A stretch of DNA of 55,813 nt from an uncultured Halieaceae bacterium (GTDB lineage: Bacteria; Pseudomonadota; Gammaproteobacteria; Pseudomonadales; Halieaceae), in NCBI GenBank assembly GCA_913051825.1, contig CAJXCR010000004.1:1-55813 (forward strand), read 5' to 3'. Within the stretch, counting starts at the first letter, position 1. Each line of letters begins with the position of its first letter. This document shows, in pieces, positions 7,758-16,493 of this stretch. The notes under the pieces are model-generated. The model searched no databases and was not told the origin of the DNA. It saw nothing but the letters and a program-made list of their open reading frames with translations. Both the position numbers and the translations under genes were made by a program.

Positions 7758-8879
7758 GTGAGTAATAACACATATGGATTTGATCAAGATGCAGCCTTAT
7801 TGAAGGATTCTGCTAGAAAGTTTTTTTCTGAAAAATTGCCAGTAGATAAGCTTCATGAATTGGTCGCAAATGATCCTACACTTGGCAGAGCTCCGCGGAG
7901 TAATTGGTCAGAAGAACTTTGGCAGGAAATGATAGATTTAGGTTGGTCTATGGTTGCTGTTCCAGAGTCTGCTGGTGGATTGGGCATGCCGGCAGTGGCG
8001 GTAGCGGGGCTCATGGAGGAGTGTGGTCGAGCGGCAATTCCTTCTCCGATGCTCTCTACATTAGCAACTACCTACGTGCTAGCTGCCGCAGAAGCCATAG
8101 AGCCTCTAGCAGATATTTGTTCCGGTGAGGCTGCTACTCTTGCAATCTCTGGATCGAGAGATGCCTGGGATTTGGCTTCCACAGAAGTGACTTACAATAA
8201 TGGTAAATTGTCAGGGACTTCATACTACGTTCAAGATGTGGATAAAGTTCAAAAAATCTTAGTAAGTGCGCATAGTGATTCAGAGATATTATTGTTTTGG
8301 GTGGACAAAAAATCGAATGGTGTGAATATAGATCTTGATACGATCGTTGATTTGACAAGAGATCAAGGGCGTGTGTCTTTTGAAGCCGTAGAGGCAAAGC
8401 CCATTTCATTTAAGGGATTATCGGCTTTAGTTGAGGCTATGCCGAAGATATGGATGCTTGTCTCGGCTGATATCGCTGGTGCTGCAGAGTGGCAGTTGCA
8501 AACAACGGTTGAGTATGTCAATGCCCGTAAGCAGTTCGACAAAGCGCTGGGATTTTTCCAAGCAATAAAGCATCCTTTAGTGGATGTGATGATCAAAGTA
8601 GACGAAACTCGATCATTGCTTTATTCCATGGCAAATTCCATTAGCGCTTCTCCTGAAAAAGCAACACAACTTGCTCATATGCTTAAAGCTTCTGCCAGCG
8701 ACCTAGCTGGATTCGCATCGGGGCGTTCTGTTCAGAGTCACGGTGGGATAGGCTTTACCTGGGAGTGTTATGTCCATATTTATTTCAAGAGGCAGAAGCA
8801 CAGTCAGATGTTATTTGGTGATGCAAGTTGGCATCGAGCCCGGCTAGCGGATATTTTGATTGGGCCCGTTGCAGCATAG
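7758..8879 (+). CDS. Acyl-CoA dehydrogenase, second subunit of pair A
   Basis: A 373-residue ACAD of the shorter, divergent subunit type. It keeps the GGLGMP, RKQFDKALGFFQAIKHPLVD and SHGGIGFTWE segments but lacks the SEPGAGSD-type FAD segment in its middle domain, as in beta subunits of heterotetrameric ACADs (ChsE-like enzymes of steroid side-chain degradation). I chose GTG 7758, which has AAGGAG (7746-7751) ahead of it; the longer reading begins inside the previous gene. Translational coupling with the first subunit is likely. The pairing is inferred, the family assignment is firm. Confidence 0.85.
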   Translation: MSNNTYGFDQDAALLKDSARKFFSEKLPVDKLHELVANDPTLGRAPRSNWSEELWQEMIDLGWSMVAVPESAGGLGMPAVAVAGLMEECGRAAIPSPMLSTLATTYVLAAAEAIEPLADICSGEAATLAISGSRDAWDLASTEVTYNNGKLSGTSYYVQDVDKVQKILVSAHSDSEILLFWVDKKSNGVNIDLDTIVDLTRDQGRVSFEAVEAKPISFKGLSALVEAMPKIWMLVSADIAGAAEWQLQTTVEYVNARKQFDKALGFFQAIKHPLVDVMIKVDETRSLLYSMANSISASPEKATQLAHMLKASASDLAGFASGRSVQSHGGIGFTWECYVHIYFKRQKHSQMLFGDASWHRARLADILIGPVAA

Positions 8880-8941
8880 TATTTTAAAGATAAGATTAAA
8901 AAGAAAAAGATTAGCGATTCCATCAAAATAATTTTCTAAAG

Positions 8942-9637
8942 CTAATTTTCAAATTTCAATGAGAGGTCCTGTAGATTGAAATGAGTTGGACGAATGAATA
9001 GTCCTTCAGCTTTAGCGGTGGTGTTGTTGTTAGCAAAGATCTGACCGCTCACTCGTGTTTTTCGATCATCTATTCTAGAGACTTCTGCTTCGAGCTGTAG
9101 TTTAGTATTCAAAGGAGTGGGTTTAAGATACCTTATTTCAAGTTTACCAGTCATGCCTGGATTACCTCCAGCTACTTGAGCCATGCCCAGGAATTGATCA
9201 AGAATTGCGGCAACATAGCCCCCATGTATGTGGCCAGGTGGACCTTCATAAGCAAATCCGCACTCTGTGGTGCCAAATGCTTTAGTGCCTTCTACCCAGA
9301 TGTTAATACCTGGAGATAGTGGATTAGAAAATCCTCCAATTGCATTATGTTCATGATTCATTTCACCATGACCACCGTGGTTTCCGTCGGCGACGAACTC
9401 TAGCAAGCCAAATTTCCGTTCAGAAGTTTCGAGTACCGAATTTATCTTTTCTAGCGTTTTTGCCATTTCTTCAAGCTCTTCGTTGCTTGGGATGCAGGTA
9501 ACCAGTGTTTCAGTGATTGCATGGACAGCGGCCGCCATCCGCCTGCGTAGCTTCCAATGATCAGAAATTGGTTCGGTAATTTCCGAGCTAGCAAATGGAT
9601 TAGCGAAACTTCCTAAGATTTTAGTTTTGTCATTCAT
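8942..9637 (-). CDS. PaaI-type hotdog thioesterase
   Basis: A 231-residue protein. The C-terminal about 130 residues form a hotdog domain with the PaaI/4HBT signature H-G-G-Y-V-A-A-I-L-D-Q; the family would hydrolyse an acyl-CoA thioester. The first 100 residues are a helical, less typical extension containing a His-rich stretch (GNHGGHGEMNHEHN), which is the odd part. It is the last gene of a minus-strand operon after an epoxide hydrolase (14-base gap). The substrate is unknown; the neighbours suggest release or salvage of a CoA intermediate. Confidence 0.8.
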   Translation of the reverse strand: MNDKTKILGSFANPFASSEITEPISDHWKLRRRMAAAVHAITETLVTCIPSNEELEEMAKTLEKINSVLETSERKFGLLEFVADGNHGGHGEMNHEHNAIGGFSNPLSPGINIWVEGTKAFGTTECGFAYEGPPGHIHGGYVAAILDQFLGMAQVAGGNPGMTGKLEIRYLKPTPLNTKLQLEAEVSRIDDRKTRVSGQIFANNNTTAKAEGLFIRPTHFNLQDLSLKFEN

Positions 9638-9651
9638 AGAGGTAAATTCAT

Positions 9652-10809
9652 TTAGCTTAGTCGAATAGAGCGAAAACAGTTTCGCAATTCTTCTACGAAA
9701 GTGTCAGGCCTTTCAAATGCGGCGAAATGTCCGCCACGATCTAATTCATTCCAATAAATTAGATTGCTAAATCGTTTTTCCGCCCAGCGTCTACTGCATT
9801 GAAAAATTTCTTTCGGAAACTGAGAGCATCCAGTAGGGGTATTGATAGGATCGAAATTTGGATTGTTGAAACTTTCCCAGTATAACCTCGCAGAACTAGC
9901 TGAGGAGTTGGTAAGCCAGAAAATCATTACGTTATCCAGTAGTTCGTCTTTCGTAAGGACGCTCTCTAATTTTTTTTCTCCTTCTTGTACACAATCTGTC
10001 CATGAATAGAATTTTTCAATTATCCAAGACATTTGGCCAACTGGCGAATCAGAAAGGCCATATGCAACTGTCTGAGGCCTGGTGGACTGTTGTTTAGAGT
10101 AGCCCGAATCCCACTCATTATAATAGTTCATTGCAGCCAGGGCGGACTGCTCCTTTTCAGATAACTCATTCATAGTCTCCGGGTCAGGCATCACAATTGG
10201 CATATTGAGATGAATCGCCTTGCAATCTCCGACTTCTGTTATAGCCATACTTTGGGAGATTATGGCGCCCCAGTCCCCCCCTTGGGCTACATATTCTTTG
10301 TAGCCAATTCTTTTCATGAGTTGACCCCACATCCGTCCGATCTTTTCGACGGAGGTTCCTGGATTATTAGGTTTATCCGAAAATCCGTAACCAGGCAGAG
10401 AGGGGACGACCACACTAAAAGCATCTTTTGCATCGCCACCATGTTTTTCAGGTTCTGTAAGTGCGTCAATAACTTTACAGAATTCTATAACAGAGCCAGG
10501 CCAGCCATGGGAAATTATTATTGGTAATGCATCTGGGTGCGGACTAGGTTTATGGATAAAATGAATGTCTAAATCGTCGATAGAAGTCATATAATTTGGC
10601 CATTGATTTAGCATTTTTTCACAACGTCGCCAGTCATATTCATTTATCCAGTAATTGGTCAATGATTTCGCATAGTCAAGCGGGATACCTTGATCCCAAC
10701 TGGAGACAGTTTCAGCATCTGGCCAACGTGTATTCTTTAAACGTTCTGATAGTTGATTTAGTTCGTTCTCAGGTATATTTATCTGAAAGGGTCTAATGCT
10801 ATTTTTCAA
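9652..10809 (-). CDS. Epoxide hydrolase (EHN plus alpha/beta hydrolase)
   Basis: A 385-residue epoxide hydrolase of the microsomal/EHN type. The N-terminal EHN domain begins IRPFQINIPENELNQL and has the conserved LKNTRWPD. The alpha/beta hydrolase core follows: oxyanion motif HGWPGSV, nucleophile Asp in G-G-D-W-G-A, and C-terminal GGHFAAFERP with the catalytic His. It should open an epoxide to a vicinal diol in the cytoplasm. It lies between an SDR and a thioesterase with gaps of only 14-15 bases, so the three are probably one operon. The substrate is not evident. Confidence 0.88.
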   Translation of the reverse strand: MKNSIRPFQINIPENELNQLSERLKNTRWPDAETVSSWDQGIPLDYAKSLTNYWINEYDWRRCEKMLNQWPNYMTSIDDLDIHFIHKPSPHPDALPIIISHGWPGSVIEFCKVIDALTEPEKHGGDAKDAFSVVVPSLPGYGFSDKPNNPGTSVEKIGRMWGQLMKRIGYKEYVAQGGDWGAIISQSMAITEVGDCKAIHLNMPIVMPDPETMNELSEKEQSALAAMNYYNEWDSGYSKQQSTRPQTVAYGLSDSPVGQMSWIIEKFYSWTDCVQEGEKKLESVLTKDELLDNVMIFWLTNSSASSARLYWESFNNPNFDPINTPTGCSQFPKEIFQCSRRWAEKRFSNLIYWNELDRGGHFAAFERPDTFVEELRNCFRSIRLS

Positions 10810-10824
10810 TTTATTTCCCCAGTT

Positions 10825-11823
10825 TTAAAATTTATCAAGAAAGTCTAACAACCGAAGTCTCTCTTTTTTTGTCTCGACTGTCGATTTAATCAGGTATGTC
10901 GTTCTTGGTTCCCTATCGAGAAATAGTTTTCCGCTAATTCGTCCCGCTTCGGATGCAGCGGCTAACCAGACAATAGTGTCTGCTCCCTGTTCTGGAGTTC
11001 GTAGAAATTGCTTAGTGATTTTTCGAAAAGTTGGCAGAGAGTTCTGAACGCCTGGTGTATCCGCCCAACCTGGATGCATAGCATTTACGACAAATCCATC
11101 TTCTTTCCAGGCATCTGCCCAAGATTCAGTCACGATCATTAGGCCACGCTTTGCTCGAGCATATGCAACGCTTCCAGAATATTTCTCCTTCGGCATAATT
11201 AATTCGTTCACGCATAGTTTTTGTGTATACATTCCACCAGAGACTACATTTATGATTCGAGGTTGTTCTGACTGGTTTAGAAGTGGTTTGAGACCCAAGG
11301 TAAGTCGATATGGGCTCAATAAAAGAAGCGCGAAACTTTGTTCTAGATTTTCCTTAGTCTCAAGCCTTGGGTTTATTAGTGCCCCAGCATTATTAATTAA
11401 GACATCAATTTTTTTGTTTTTTCTTACCAGACGATCCGTAAGAGATTTTACATCACCAATTAAGCTTAGGTCCGCGACTTCCGCAGTTACGTTTTTATTG
11501 CCACTAACTGTTTTCAACTTGTCCACTAAAGGTGTGATGTCTTCAGCTTTTCGAACTACAAGAGTTAGTTCCGCGCCAAGTTTTGCCAGCTCCTTAGCTG
11601 CACAGAGTCCTAATCCTGTTCTAGCGCCAGTGATTAAGATGTGTTTATTGCTTTGATTGCCAGTGATCTTCTTCCAGCGTTTTTTATTTCTCCAGTATCC
11701 AAACCGAGTAAAATCAATTATTCCTGGAAGTATCCATCGGTCAGCTATCTTTGAATAGCGAGACATTTCTGGCGCGCAAAAAGCTTCTTTGGTAGTGACT
11801 AATTGGTCGGAAGAATCACTCAT
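10825..11823 (-). CDS. Short-chain dehydrogenase/reductase
   Basis: An SDR of 332 residues from the chosen start. It shows the NAD(P)-binding T-G-A-R-T-G-L-G motif, N-N-A-G, the catalytic Ser in VVSGGMY, and the Y-A-R-A-K (YxxxK) active site, followed by MHPGWADTPG. The layout resembles DHRS/retinol dehydrogenase-like SDRs with an N-terminal extension of about 55 residues. Start ATG 11823 (GGATCG just before) gives an 8-base overlap with the upstream small gene; an in-frame ATG 39 bases upstream would overlap more. It likely oxidises or reduces an alcohol/ketone alongside the epoxide hydrolase. Confidence 0.84.
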   Translation of the reverse strand: MSDSSDQLVTTKEAFCAPEMSRYSKIADRWILPGIIDFTRFGYWRNKKRWKKITGNQSNKHILITGARTGLGLCAAKELAKLGAELTLVVRKAEDITPLVDKLKTVSGNKNVTAEVADLSLIGDVKSLTDRLVRKNKKIDVLINNAGALINPRLETKENLEQSFALLLLSPYRLTLGLKPLLNQSEQPRIINVVSGGMYTQKLCVNELIMPKEKYSGSVAYARAKRGLMIVTESWADAWKEDGFVVNAMHPGWADTPGVQNSLPTFRKITKQFLRTPEQGADTIVWLAAASEAGRISGKLFLDREPRTTYLIKSTVETKKERLRLLDFLDKF

Positions 11824-12166
11824 CGATCCAGATCTTTCGAAGTGGTTCTCCAAAGTCATCATATATTATTTTTTGCTTGGATCTCGTATTACAAAACTTT
11901 TTTTCGGATTTATTCTTTCTCATTAAAAGACGCCGCTCTTCCATCGCTTTAATTACTTCAGGAATAGGCGTTCTTTTAGTTGCTGGATCTACAAATACGC
12001 GGTTTTTCAGCCATACGGGCTCTTCACCAATATCGTGAGCGCTACTTCCTCTTGGTATGATTTCGACCTCTCCACCTCCAGCAATAAAGTTCAACGTTTG
12101 CTTCTTAAGGTGCCGCCGAATCTCTGATTTTGATTTTGGTCTATTAATGACTAAGAAATCCGTCAT
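11816..12166 (-). CDS. Small basic protein of unknown function
   Basis: A 116-residue, strongly basic protein. Residues 10-45 read as a Lys/Arg-rich helix followed by F-I-A-G-G-G-E-V-E-I-I-P-R-G-S-S, a pattern I have seen in several small uncharacterised gammaproteobacterial proteins, but I cannot name the family. There is no signal peptide or membrane segment. It is the first gene of the SDR/epoxide hydrolase/thioesterase operon and overlaps the SDR start, so it is probably co-translated. A nucleic-acid-binding role would fit the charge but is only a guess. Confidence 0.6.
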   Translation of the reverse strand: MTDFLVINRPKSKSEIRRHLKKQTLNFIAGGGEVEIIPRGSSAHDIGEEPVWLKNRVFVDPATKRTPIPEVIKAMEERRLLMRKNKSEKKFCNTRSKQKIIYDDFGEPLRKIWIDE

Positions 12167-12266
12167 CCACTATTTGGCCTCATTATAGCGCGGTTTTTGC
12201 CGCAAGTAGACTTTCGAATAGGTACTTTGTATCGTTACCTTTTTCCATTCTTCTATTAGTCGCAAA

Positions 12267-12286
12267 CTGATTTAAGATAAAATCAG
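12267..12286. promoter_or_regulatory. Perfect inverted repeat upstream of plsC
   Basis: CTGATTT and AAATCAG form 7-base arms separated by AAGATA. The repeat ends 16 bases before the plsC ATG and just before its CGGAGA ribosome binding site, so it could be a repressor operator or a 5' leader hairpin. No regulator gene is adjacent. Confidence 0.35.
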
Positions 12287-12302
12287 CCAAACGGAGAACT
12301 AA

Positions 12303-13055
12303 ATGACGGTAGTACGTTCGGTCTTGATTTTTTTCTGGATGGTATTAAGTGTCATACCATTGGGTCTTGGTCTTGTGCTTAGTGCTCCATTTTTGCGTTC
12401 CGATAAGCTTTGGTGGTGGTTTGCAATTCCTTATTTACGCGGAGTAATTTTGGCTGCTCGGTATGTGGGAGGAGTCAAATACAAACTTCATGGCGAAGAA
12501 TATCTTCCTCCTAGTGATGACAATCAACGAATCATCTTGTGCTCTAAACATCAATCGGCCTGGGAAACATTTTTTTTCCCAGGAATACTTCCTCATCCAA
12601 CATCCTATGTTTTCAAAAGAGAGTTACTCTGGATACCAATTTTTGGTTGGGCTTTAGGTTGTGTTCAAAGGATGCATATTGATCGAAGCCGTCGTTCGGA
12701 AGCCTGGGGTCGCGTAGCAGAACTTGGGGGTCCGGTTATGGATTCAGGGAGTTGGGTGATTATGTTTCCTGAAGGAACTAGGACGGAGAGAGGCTCAAAG
12801 GGTAGATACAAAACAGGAGCAACTCGGTTGGCAGTGTTAACGGGTGCTAGCGTTATTCCAGTTGCGGTAACGTCTGGCCGATGCTGGCCTAGACGATCTT
12901 TTTGGTTGCGTCCGGGAGTTATCGATGTCTCTTTTGGTAGGCCGATTTCTTCTAAAGATCGCAACCCTGATGAACTAATGGCTGAGATAGAAGATTGGAT
13001 CGAGCTAGAAATGAACCGTTTAGATCCTGAAGCTTACATCGAAAAGACAGTCTAG
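12303..13055 (+). CDS. plsC: 1-acyl-sn-glycerol-3-phosphate acyltransferase
   Basis: A 250-residue membrane acyltransferase that makes phosphatidic acid from lysophosphatidic acid. Residues 5-28 form an N-terminal membrane anchor. The acyltransferase motif I is H83-X4-E88 (KHQSAWE) instead of the textbook H-X4-D; this variant is common in beta- and gammaproteobacterial PlsC proteins. Motif III is FPEGTRTERG and motif IV includes VIPVAVTSG. It is divergent from the minus-strand SDR operon, with a 136-base promoter region. It could be a general lipid gene placed beside the catabolic genes by chance. Confidence 0.9.
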   Translation: MTVVRSVLIFFWMVLSVIPLGLGLVLSAPFLRSDKLWWWFAIPYLRGVILAARYVGGVKYKLHGEEYLPPSDDNQRIILCSKHQSAWETFFFPGILPHPTSYVFKRELLWIPIFGWALGCVQRMHIDRSRRSEAWGRVAELGGPVMDSGSWVIMFPEGTRTERGSKGRYKTGATRLAVLTGASVIPVAVTSGRCWPRRSFWLRPGVIDVSFGRPISSKDRNPDELMAEIEDWIELEMNRLDPEAYIEKTV

Positions 13056-13115
13056 AAATAGTGGATCTCTTATTTCACAATTAATAATGGAATAATTTAA
13101 TTTTTCTCTACACTA

Positions 13116-13138
13116 GCTAGATTTTGTATTAGTCTAGC
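13116..13138. promoter_or_regulatory. Inverted repeat before the thiolase operon
   Basis: GCTAGA and TCTAGC arms separated by 11 bases, within the 127-base gap between plsC and the thiolase gene, 44 bases before the thiolase ATG. The size would suit a TetR-type dimer, but no such regulator is nearby; a weak hairpin is the alternative. Confidence 0.25.
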
Positions 13139-13182
13139 CGCTTTTAATATTTAATTTACTTGAAGTTGATCGAGGATCTTTT

Positions 13183-14373
13183 ATGACTGATGCGTATATT
13201 GTAGGAGCCCTCCGCAGTGCTGGCGGAAGAAAAAATGGAAAACTTTCAAAAGTTCATCCCATAGACTTAGGTGCTAAGGTCATTGATGCTTTGGTAGAAA
13301 ATGTTGATTGTTCGATCGAAAATATCGACGATTTAATATTTGGTTGCGTTTCTCAGGTCGGAGCTCAGTCAAGTAATATTGGACGCAATGTTTGCTTAGC
13401 TTCCGTTTTAGGAGAATCTGTTCCTGGAACTACCGTTGATCGGCAATGTGGATCTGGTCAGCAAGCAATTCATTTTGCGGCTCAGGCGGTGATGTCAGGC
13501 ACACAAGATGTTGTTATAGCTGGTGGCGTGGAGAGCATGAGTCAGGTGCCGATAGGGGCGAGTATTATTGATGGTTATAAAGCAGAACATGGATTGCCTT
13601 ATGGTGAACGTATAAGTGAACGTTATCCAGGGGTCCAGTTTAATCAGTTTGCGGGAGCAGAGATGCTGGTAGAAAAGTATCAGTTGTCTAAAGAAGAACT
13701 CAATGAATTTGCACTGGAGAGTCATCTCCGTGCGAAGCGGGCGGTAGAAGAAGGTCGTTTTGATGATCAGATTGTTCCTATAGAAGTTGAGCTCGAGGAT
13801 GGCACATTAGAGCTTCATCGTCAGGACGAAGGTATTCGTATGGATGCCACGATAGGTGCGATATCAGGGCTCCAACCAATGACCGAGGGTGGTGCTTTAA
13901 GTGCCGCAAATGCATCCCAAATTTGTGATGGAGCGTCAGCAGTTATGCTTGCAAATGCAGATGCGTGTCGCAAATTTGGATTGAAACCGATGGCGAAAGT
14001 GATCGCTATGAGTGTTATTGGATCGGATCCTGTTATTATGCTTGAGGGTCCGATTCCAGCAACCAAGAAGGTCCTAGAAAAAGCAAATATGGATCTAAAT
14101 GATATCGATCTATTTGAGGTCAATGAAGCATTTGGATCGGTACCGTTAGCTTGGGCAAAAGCGTTAGGCGCAGATAAACAAAAGTTAAACGTTAATGGTG
14201 GCGCACAGGCATTAGGTCACCCGCTAGGTGGTACTGGTGCAAAACTTATGACTACGTTGATTCATGAGCTGCACCGTAGTGGGAAACGCTATGGTCTTCT
14301 GGCTATATGTGAGGGTGGTGGAACCGCAAATGCGACGATAGTTGAGCGACTAGACAGTGTGATGGAGGATTAG
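13183..14373 (+). CDS. Acetyl-CoA acyltransferase (thiolase)
   Basis: A 396-residue thiolase with the full active site: nucleophile Cys89 in D-R-Q-C-G-S-G, His in N-E-A-F, His in G-H-P-L-G-G-T-G, and the second Cys in C-E-G-G-G. It cleaves a 3-oxoacyl-CoA with CoA (FadA-like) or condenses two acyl-CoAs. The length is standard. A dienelactone-hydrolase-like gene follows after only 2 bases, with its ribosome binding site GGAGG inside the thiolase 3' end. In this region it is the best candidate for the terminal beta-oxidation cleavage step. Confidence 0.92.
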   Translation: MTDAYIVGALRSAGGRKNGKLSKVHPIDLGAKVIDALVENVDCSIENIDDLIFGCVSQVGAQSSNIGRNVCLASVLGESVPGTTVDRQCGSGQQAIHFAAQAVMSGTQDVVIAGGVESMSQVPIGASIIDGYKAEHGLPYGERISERYPGVQFNQFAGAEMLVEKYQLSKEELNEFALESHLRAKRAVEEGRFDDQIVPIEVELEDGTLELHRQDEGIRMDATIGAISGLQPMTEGGALSAANASQICDGASAVMLANADACRKFGLKPMAKVIAMSVIGSDPVIMLEGPIPATKKVLEKANMDLNDIDLFEVNEAFGSVPLAWAKALGADKQKLNVNGGAQALGHPLGGTGAKLMTTLIHELHRSGKRYGLLAICEGGGTANATIVERLDSVMED

Positions 14374-14375
14374 AA

Positions 14376-15086
14376 GTGGCTATTCAAACTAAACTACTAA
14401 ACTATGATTGTGACGGAGTCAGATTAGAAGGATATTTAGCGTGGGATGATTCTATAGAAACCGCTCCCGCTATAGCGGTTTCTCATGCTTGGGGTGGTCG
14501 AGGTGAATTTGAGGAAAGTAAAGCATTGGTCCTTGCTGAGATGGGGTTCGTAGGGTTTGCCATAGATATGTATGGTGAAGGAAAGCAAGGCAGCAATCCT
14601 GAGGAAAACGAAGCTCTTATGACACCGCTATTGGCAGATAGGGATCTTCTTGGCAGGCGAATAGAGAGGGCGATCGAGACTTTACGTGACCAATCGCAGG
14701 TTGATTCGTCAAAAATTGCGGCAATGGGATATTGTTTTGGAGGCTTGTGTGTGCTGGATCTTGCGCGTCGTGGTAGTGATGTGTCTGGAGTAGTTTCTTT
14801 TCATGGATTATTCACCCCGCCAAACGATGAGGTGAAGCCAATTAGCACCAAGGTTTTGTGTTTGCACGGCTATCAAGATCCTATGGCGTTGCCCGAATCG
14901 GTGGTAGCTTTGGGAGAAGAGATGACAAAAGCTGGAGCGGATTGGCAGCTATATGCTTATGGGAATGCACTTCACTCCTTTACTAATCCAGCGGCAAATG
15001 ATCGGGATTTCGGAACAGTCTATGATGCTGATTCTGATCGTCGCTCTTGGTTAGCGCTAACAAATTTCCTTGAGGAGATTTTTTAA
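14376..15086 (+). CDS. Dienelactone hydrolase family protein
   Basis: A 236-residue alpha/beta hydrolase of the DLH family. The nucleophile is a cysteine in G-Y-C-F-G-G, with Asp in G-Y-Q-D-P and His in A-L-H-S-F completing the triad. It starts at GTG, 8 bases after GGAGG, and is coupled to the thiolase gene. DLH enzymes open lactones such as dienelactone in aromatic degradation, but many relatives act on other esters. In this context it might open a lactone or ester of the degraded compound; the assignment stays at family level. Confidence 0.86.
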   Translation: MAIQTKLLNYDCDGVRLEGYLAWDDSIETAPAIAVSHAWGGRGEFEESKALVLAEMGFVGFAIDMYGEGKQGSNPEENEALMTPLLADRDLLGRRIERAIETLRDQSQVDSSKIAAMGYCFGGLCVLDLARRGSDVSGVVSFHGLFTPPNDEVKPISTKVLCLHGYQDPMALPESVVALGEEMTKAGADWQLYAYGNALHSFTNPAANDRDFGTVYDADSDRRSWLALTNFLEEIF

Positions 15087-15099
15087 AGGCTTGCCACTT

Positions 15100-16320
15100 C
15101 TATTCTGAAAACTTCAGAATGATTTGTTTGCCAAGTGCCATTTGGTGTACTTCGTCTGGCCCGTCGGCCTGACGGCACCATCTCGCATAGTTGAATGCCT
15201 CGGCCATAAAGTAATCTGAAGTTAAACCTCCAGCGCCGTGCATTTGCATGCATCGGTCTAGAATTGTTTGGGCCATGATGGGGATTCTTATCTTGCTTGC
15301 CGCAATCATGTCGCGAGCTTCCTGAGCTCCAACTTCGTCCATTTTATGACAAGACTTTAGTACTAAAAGTCGCATCATTTCAATTTCAGCGAAGCTAGTA
15401 GCAATCGCTTCTCTGACTGATTGGTGCTGGCTAAGCTCTCGACCAAAGGTTCGTCGTTCACTAACTCTCGTACAGGTGATTTCCAATGCTCGCTGAGTGG
15501 CGCCGATCAGCCGCATGCAATGATGCATACGACCTGGTCCCAGTCTTCCTTGTGCGATTTCAAAACCACGGCCTTCACCTAACAAGATGTTGGCAACAGG
15601 GACTCGAACATTATCAAATCTCAGTTCTGCATGGCCGAATGGAGCATCGTCATAGCCTAACGTGGTTAGTGGACGAATGATTTGTAGGCCAGGTGTCTCT
15701 TTCGGGACCAGGATCTGACTTTGTTGGAGATGTCGATTTGAATTTTCTGGATCGCTCTTGCCCATTACTATAAATATTTTTGTACGTTCATACATCGCTC
15801 CGGTGATAAACCATTTTCTTCCATTAAGCAGCCAGCTGTCACCGTCGCGTTGAATGTTAAGTTCCACATTGGTGGCGTCACTTGAAGCCACTTGTGGTTC
15901 AGTCATGGCGTAGGAAGATCTAATTTCCCCTGCTAGTAAAGGTTTTAGCCATTTTTCTTGATGTTCTGGACTTCCATATTTCATGAATACTTCCATGTTT
16001 CCAGTATCAGGCGCATTGCAGTTGAAAATTTCGGGTGACCAGAGTACTCGACCCATTATTTCGGCAAGTGGTGCGTATTCAAAGTTAGTCAGCCCATCAT
16101 GATTGCAGAACTCCGAAAGAGCTGGTGGAACAAAAAGATTCCAAAGCTCCTGTTCCTGTGCTTTTGCTTTTAGTTCATCAACTAGAGGGAGAGTGGAGAA
16201 ACGATTTTGTGCCTTGGCAAGTTGCTGGGAATAAAATTCTTCGTTTGGATAGATATAGTCATCCATGAATTTTTTCAATTGATTTTGATACGAGAGTGAT
16301 TTTTCGCTAAAGGTATACAT
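15100..16320 (-). CDS. ACAD10/11-like acyl-CoA dehydrogenase
   Basis: A 406-residue ACAD. It has the SYAMTEPQVASSDATN segment, WFITGA, RRTFGRELSQHQSVR, and a C-terminal A-D-G-P-D-E-V-H motif. That motif is typical of the ACAD10/ACAD11 subgroup, whose mammalian members carry an APH kinase domain and process 4-hydroxyacyl-CoAs through a phosphorylated intermediate. Here the kinase is a separate gene close by (18034-19053). The gene is convergent with the DLH gene (13-base gap) and divergent from the thiolase-like operon, sharing a 173-base intergenic region. Confidence 0.86.
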   Translation of the reverse strand: MYTFSEKSLSYQNQLKKFMDDYIYPNEEFYSQQLAKAQNRFSTLPLVDELKAKAQEQELWNLFVPPALSEFCNHDGLTNFEYAPLAEIMGRVLWSPEIFNCNAPDTGNMEVFMKYGSPEHQEKWLKPLLAGEIRSSYAMTEPQVASSDATNVELNIQRDGDSWLLNGRKWFITGAMYERTKIFIVMGKSDPENSNRHLQQSQILVPKETPGLQIIRPLTTLGYDDAPFGHAELRFDNVRVPVANILLGEGRGFEIAQGRLGPGRMHHCMRLIGATQRALEITCTRVSERRTFGRELSQHQSVREAIATSFAEIEMMRLLVLKSCHKMDEVGAQEARDMIAASKIRIPIMAQTILDRCMQMHGAGGLTSDYFMAEAFNYARWCRQADGPDEVHQMALGKQIILKFSE

Positions 16321-16493
16321 AGAGTTTTGTTCCTATAAGAGGATACCGAAAAAATAAGATAGTAGTTACGGTGATCAATGTTATTCGTTGATTCATGAGG
16401 AGACAAATAGTCGATATCGGACTTTCTTCTAGTTTATCATGCTACAGACATCTCTTCAGATGAAATTTAGATATAGAGTTATAGGGAAAAATT

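Noticed and set aside
12186-12202. GCGG-TTTTTG-CCGC hairpin before plsC
   Set aside because: Only 4 paired bases and no T-run after it; too weak for a terminator or a regulatory site.
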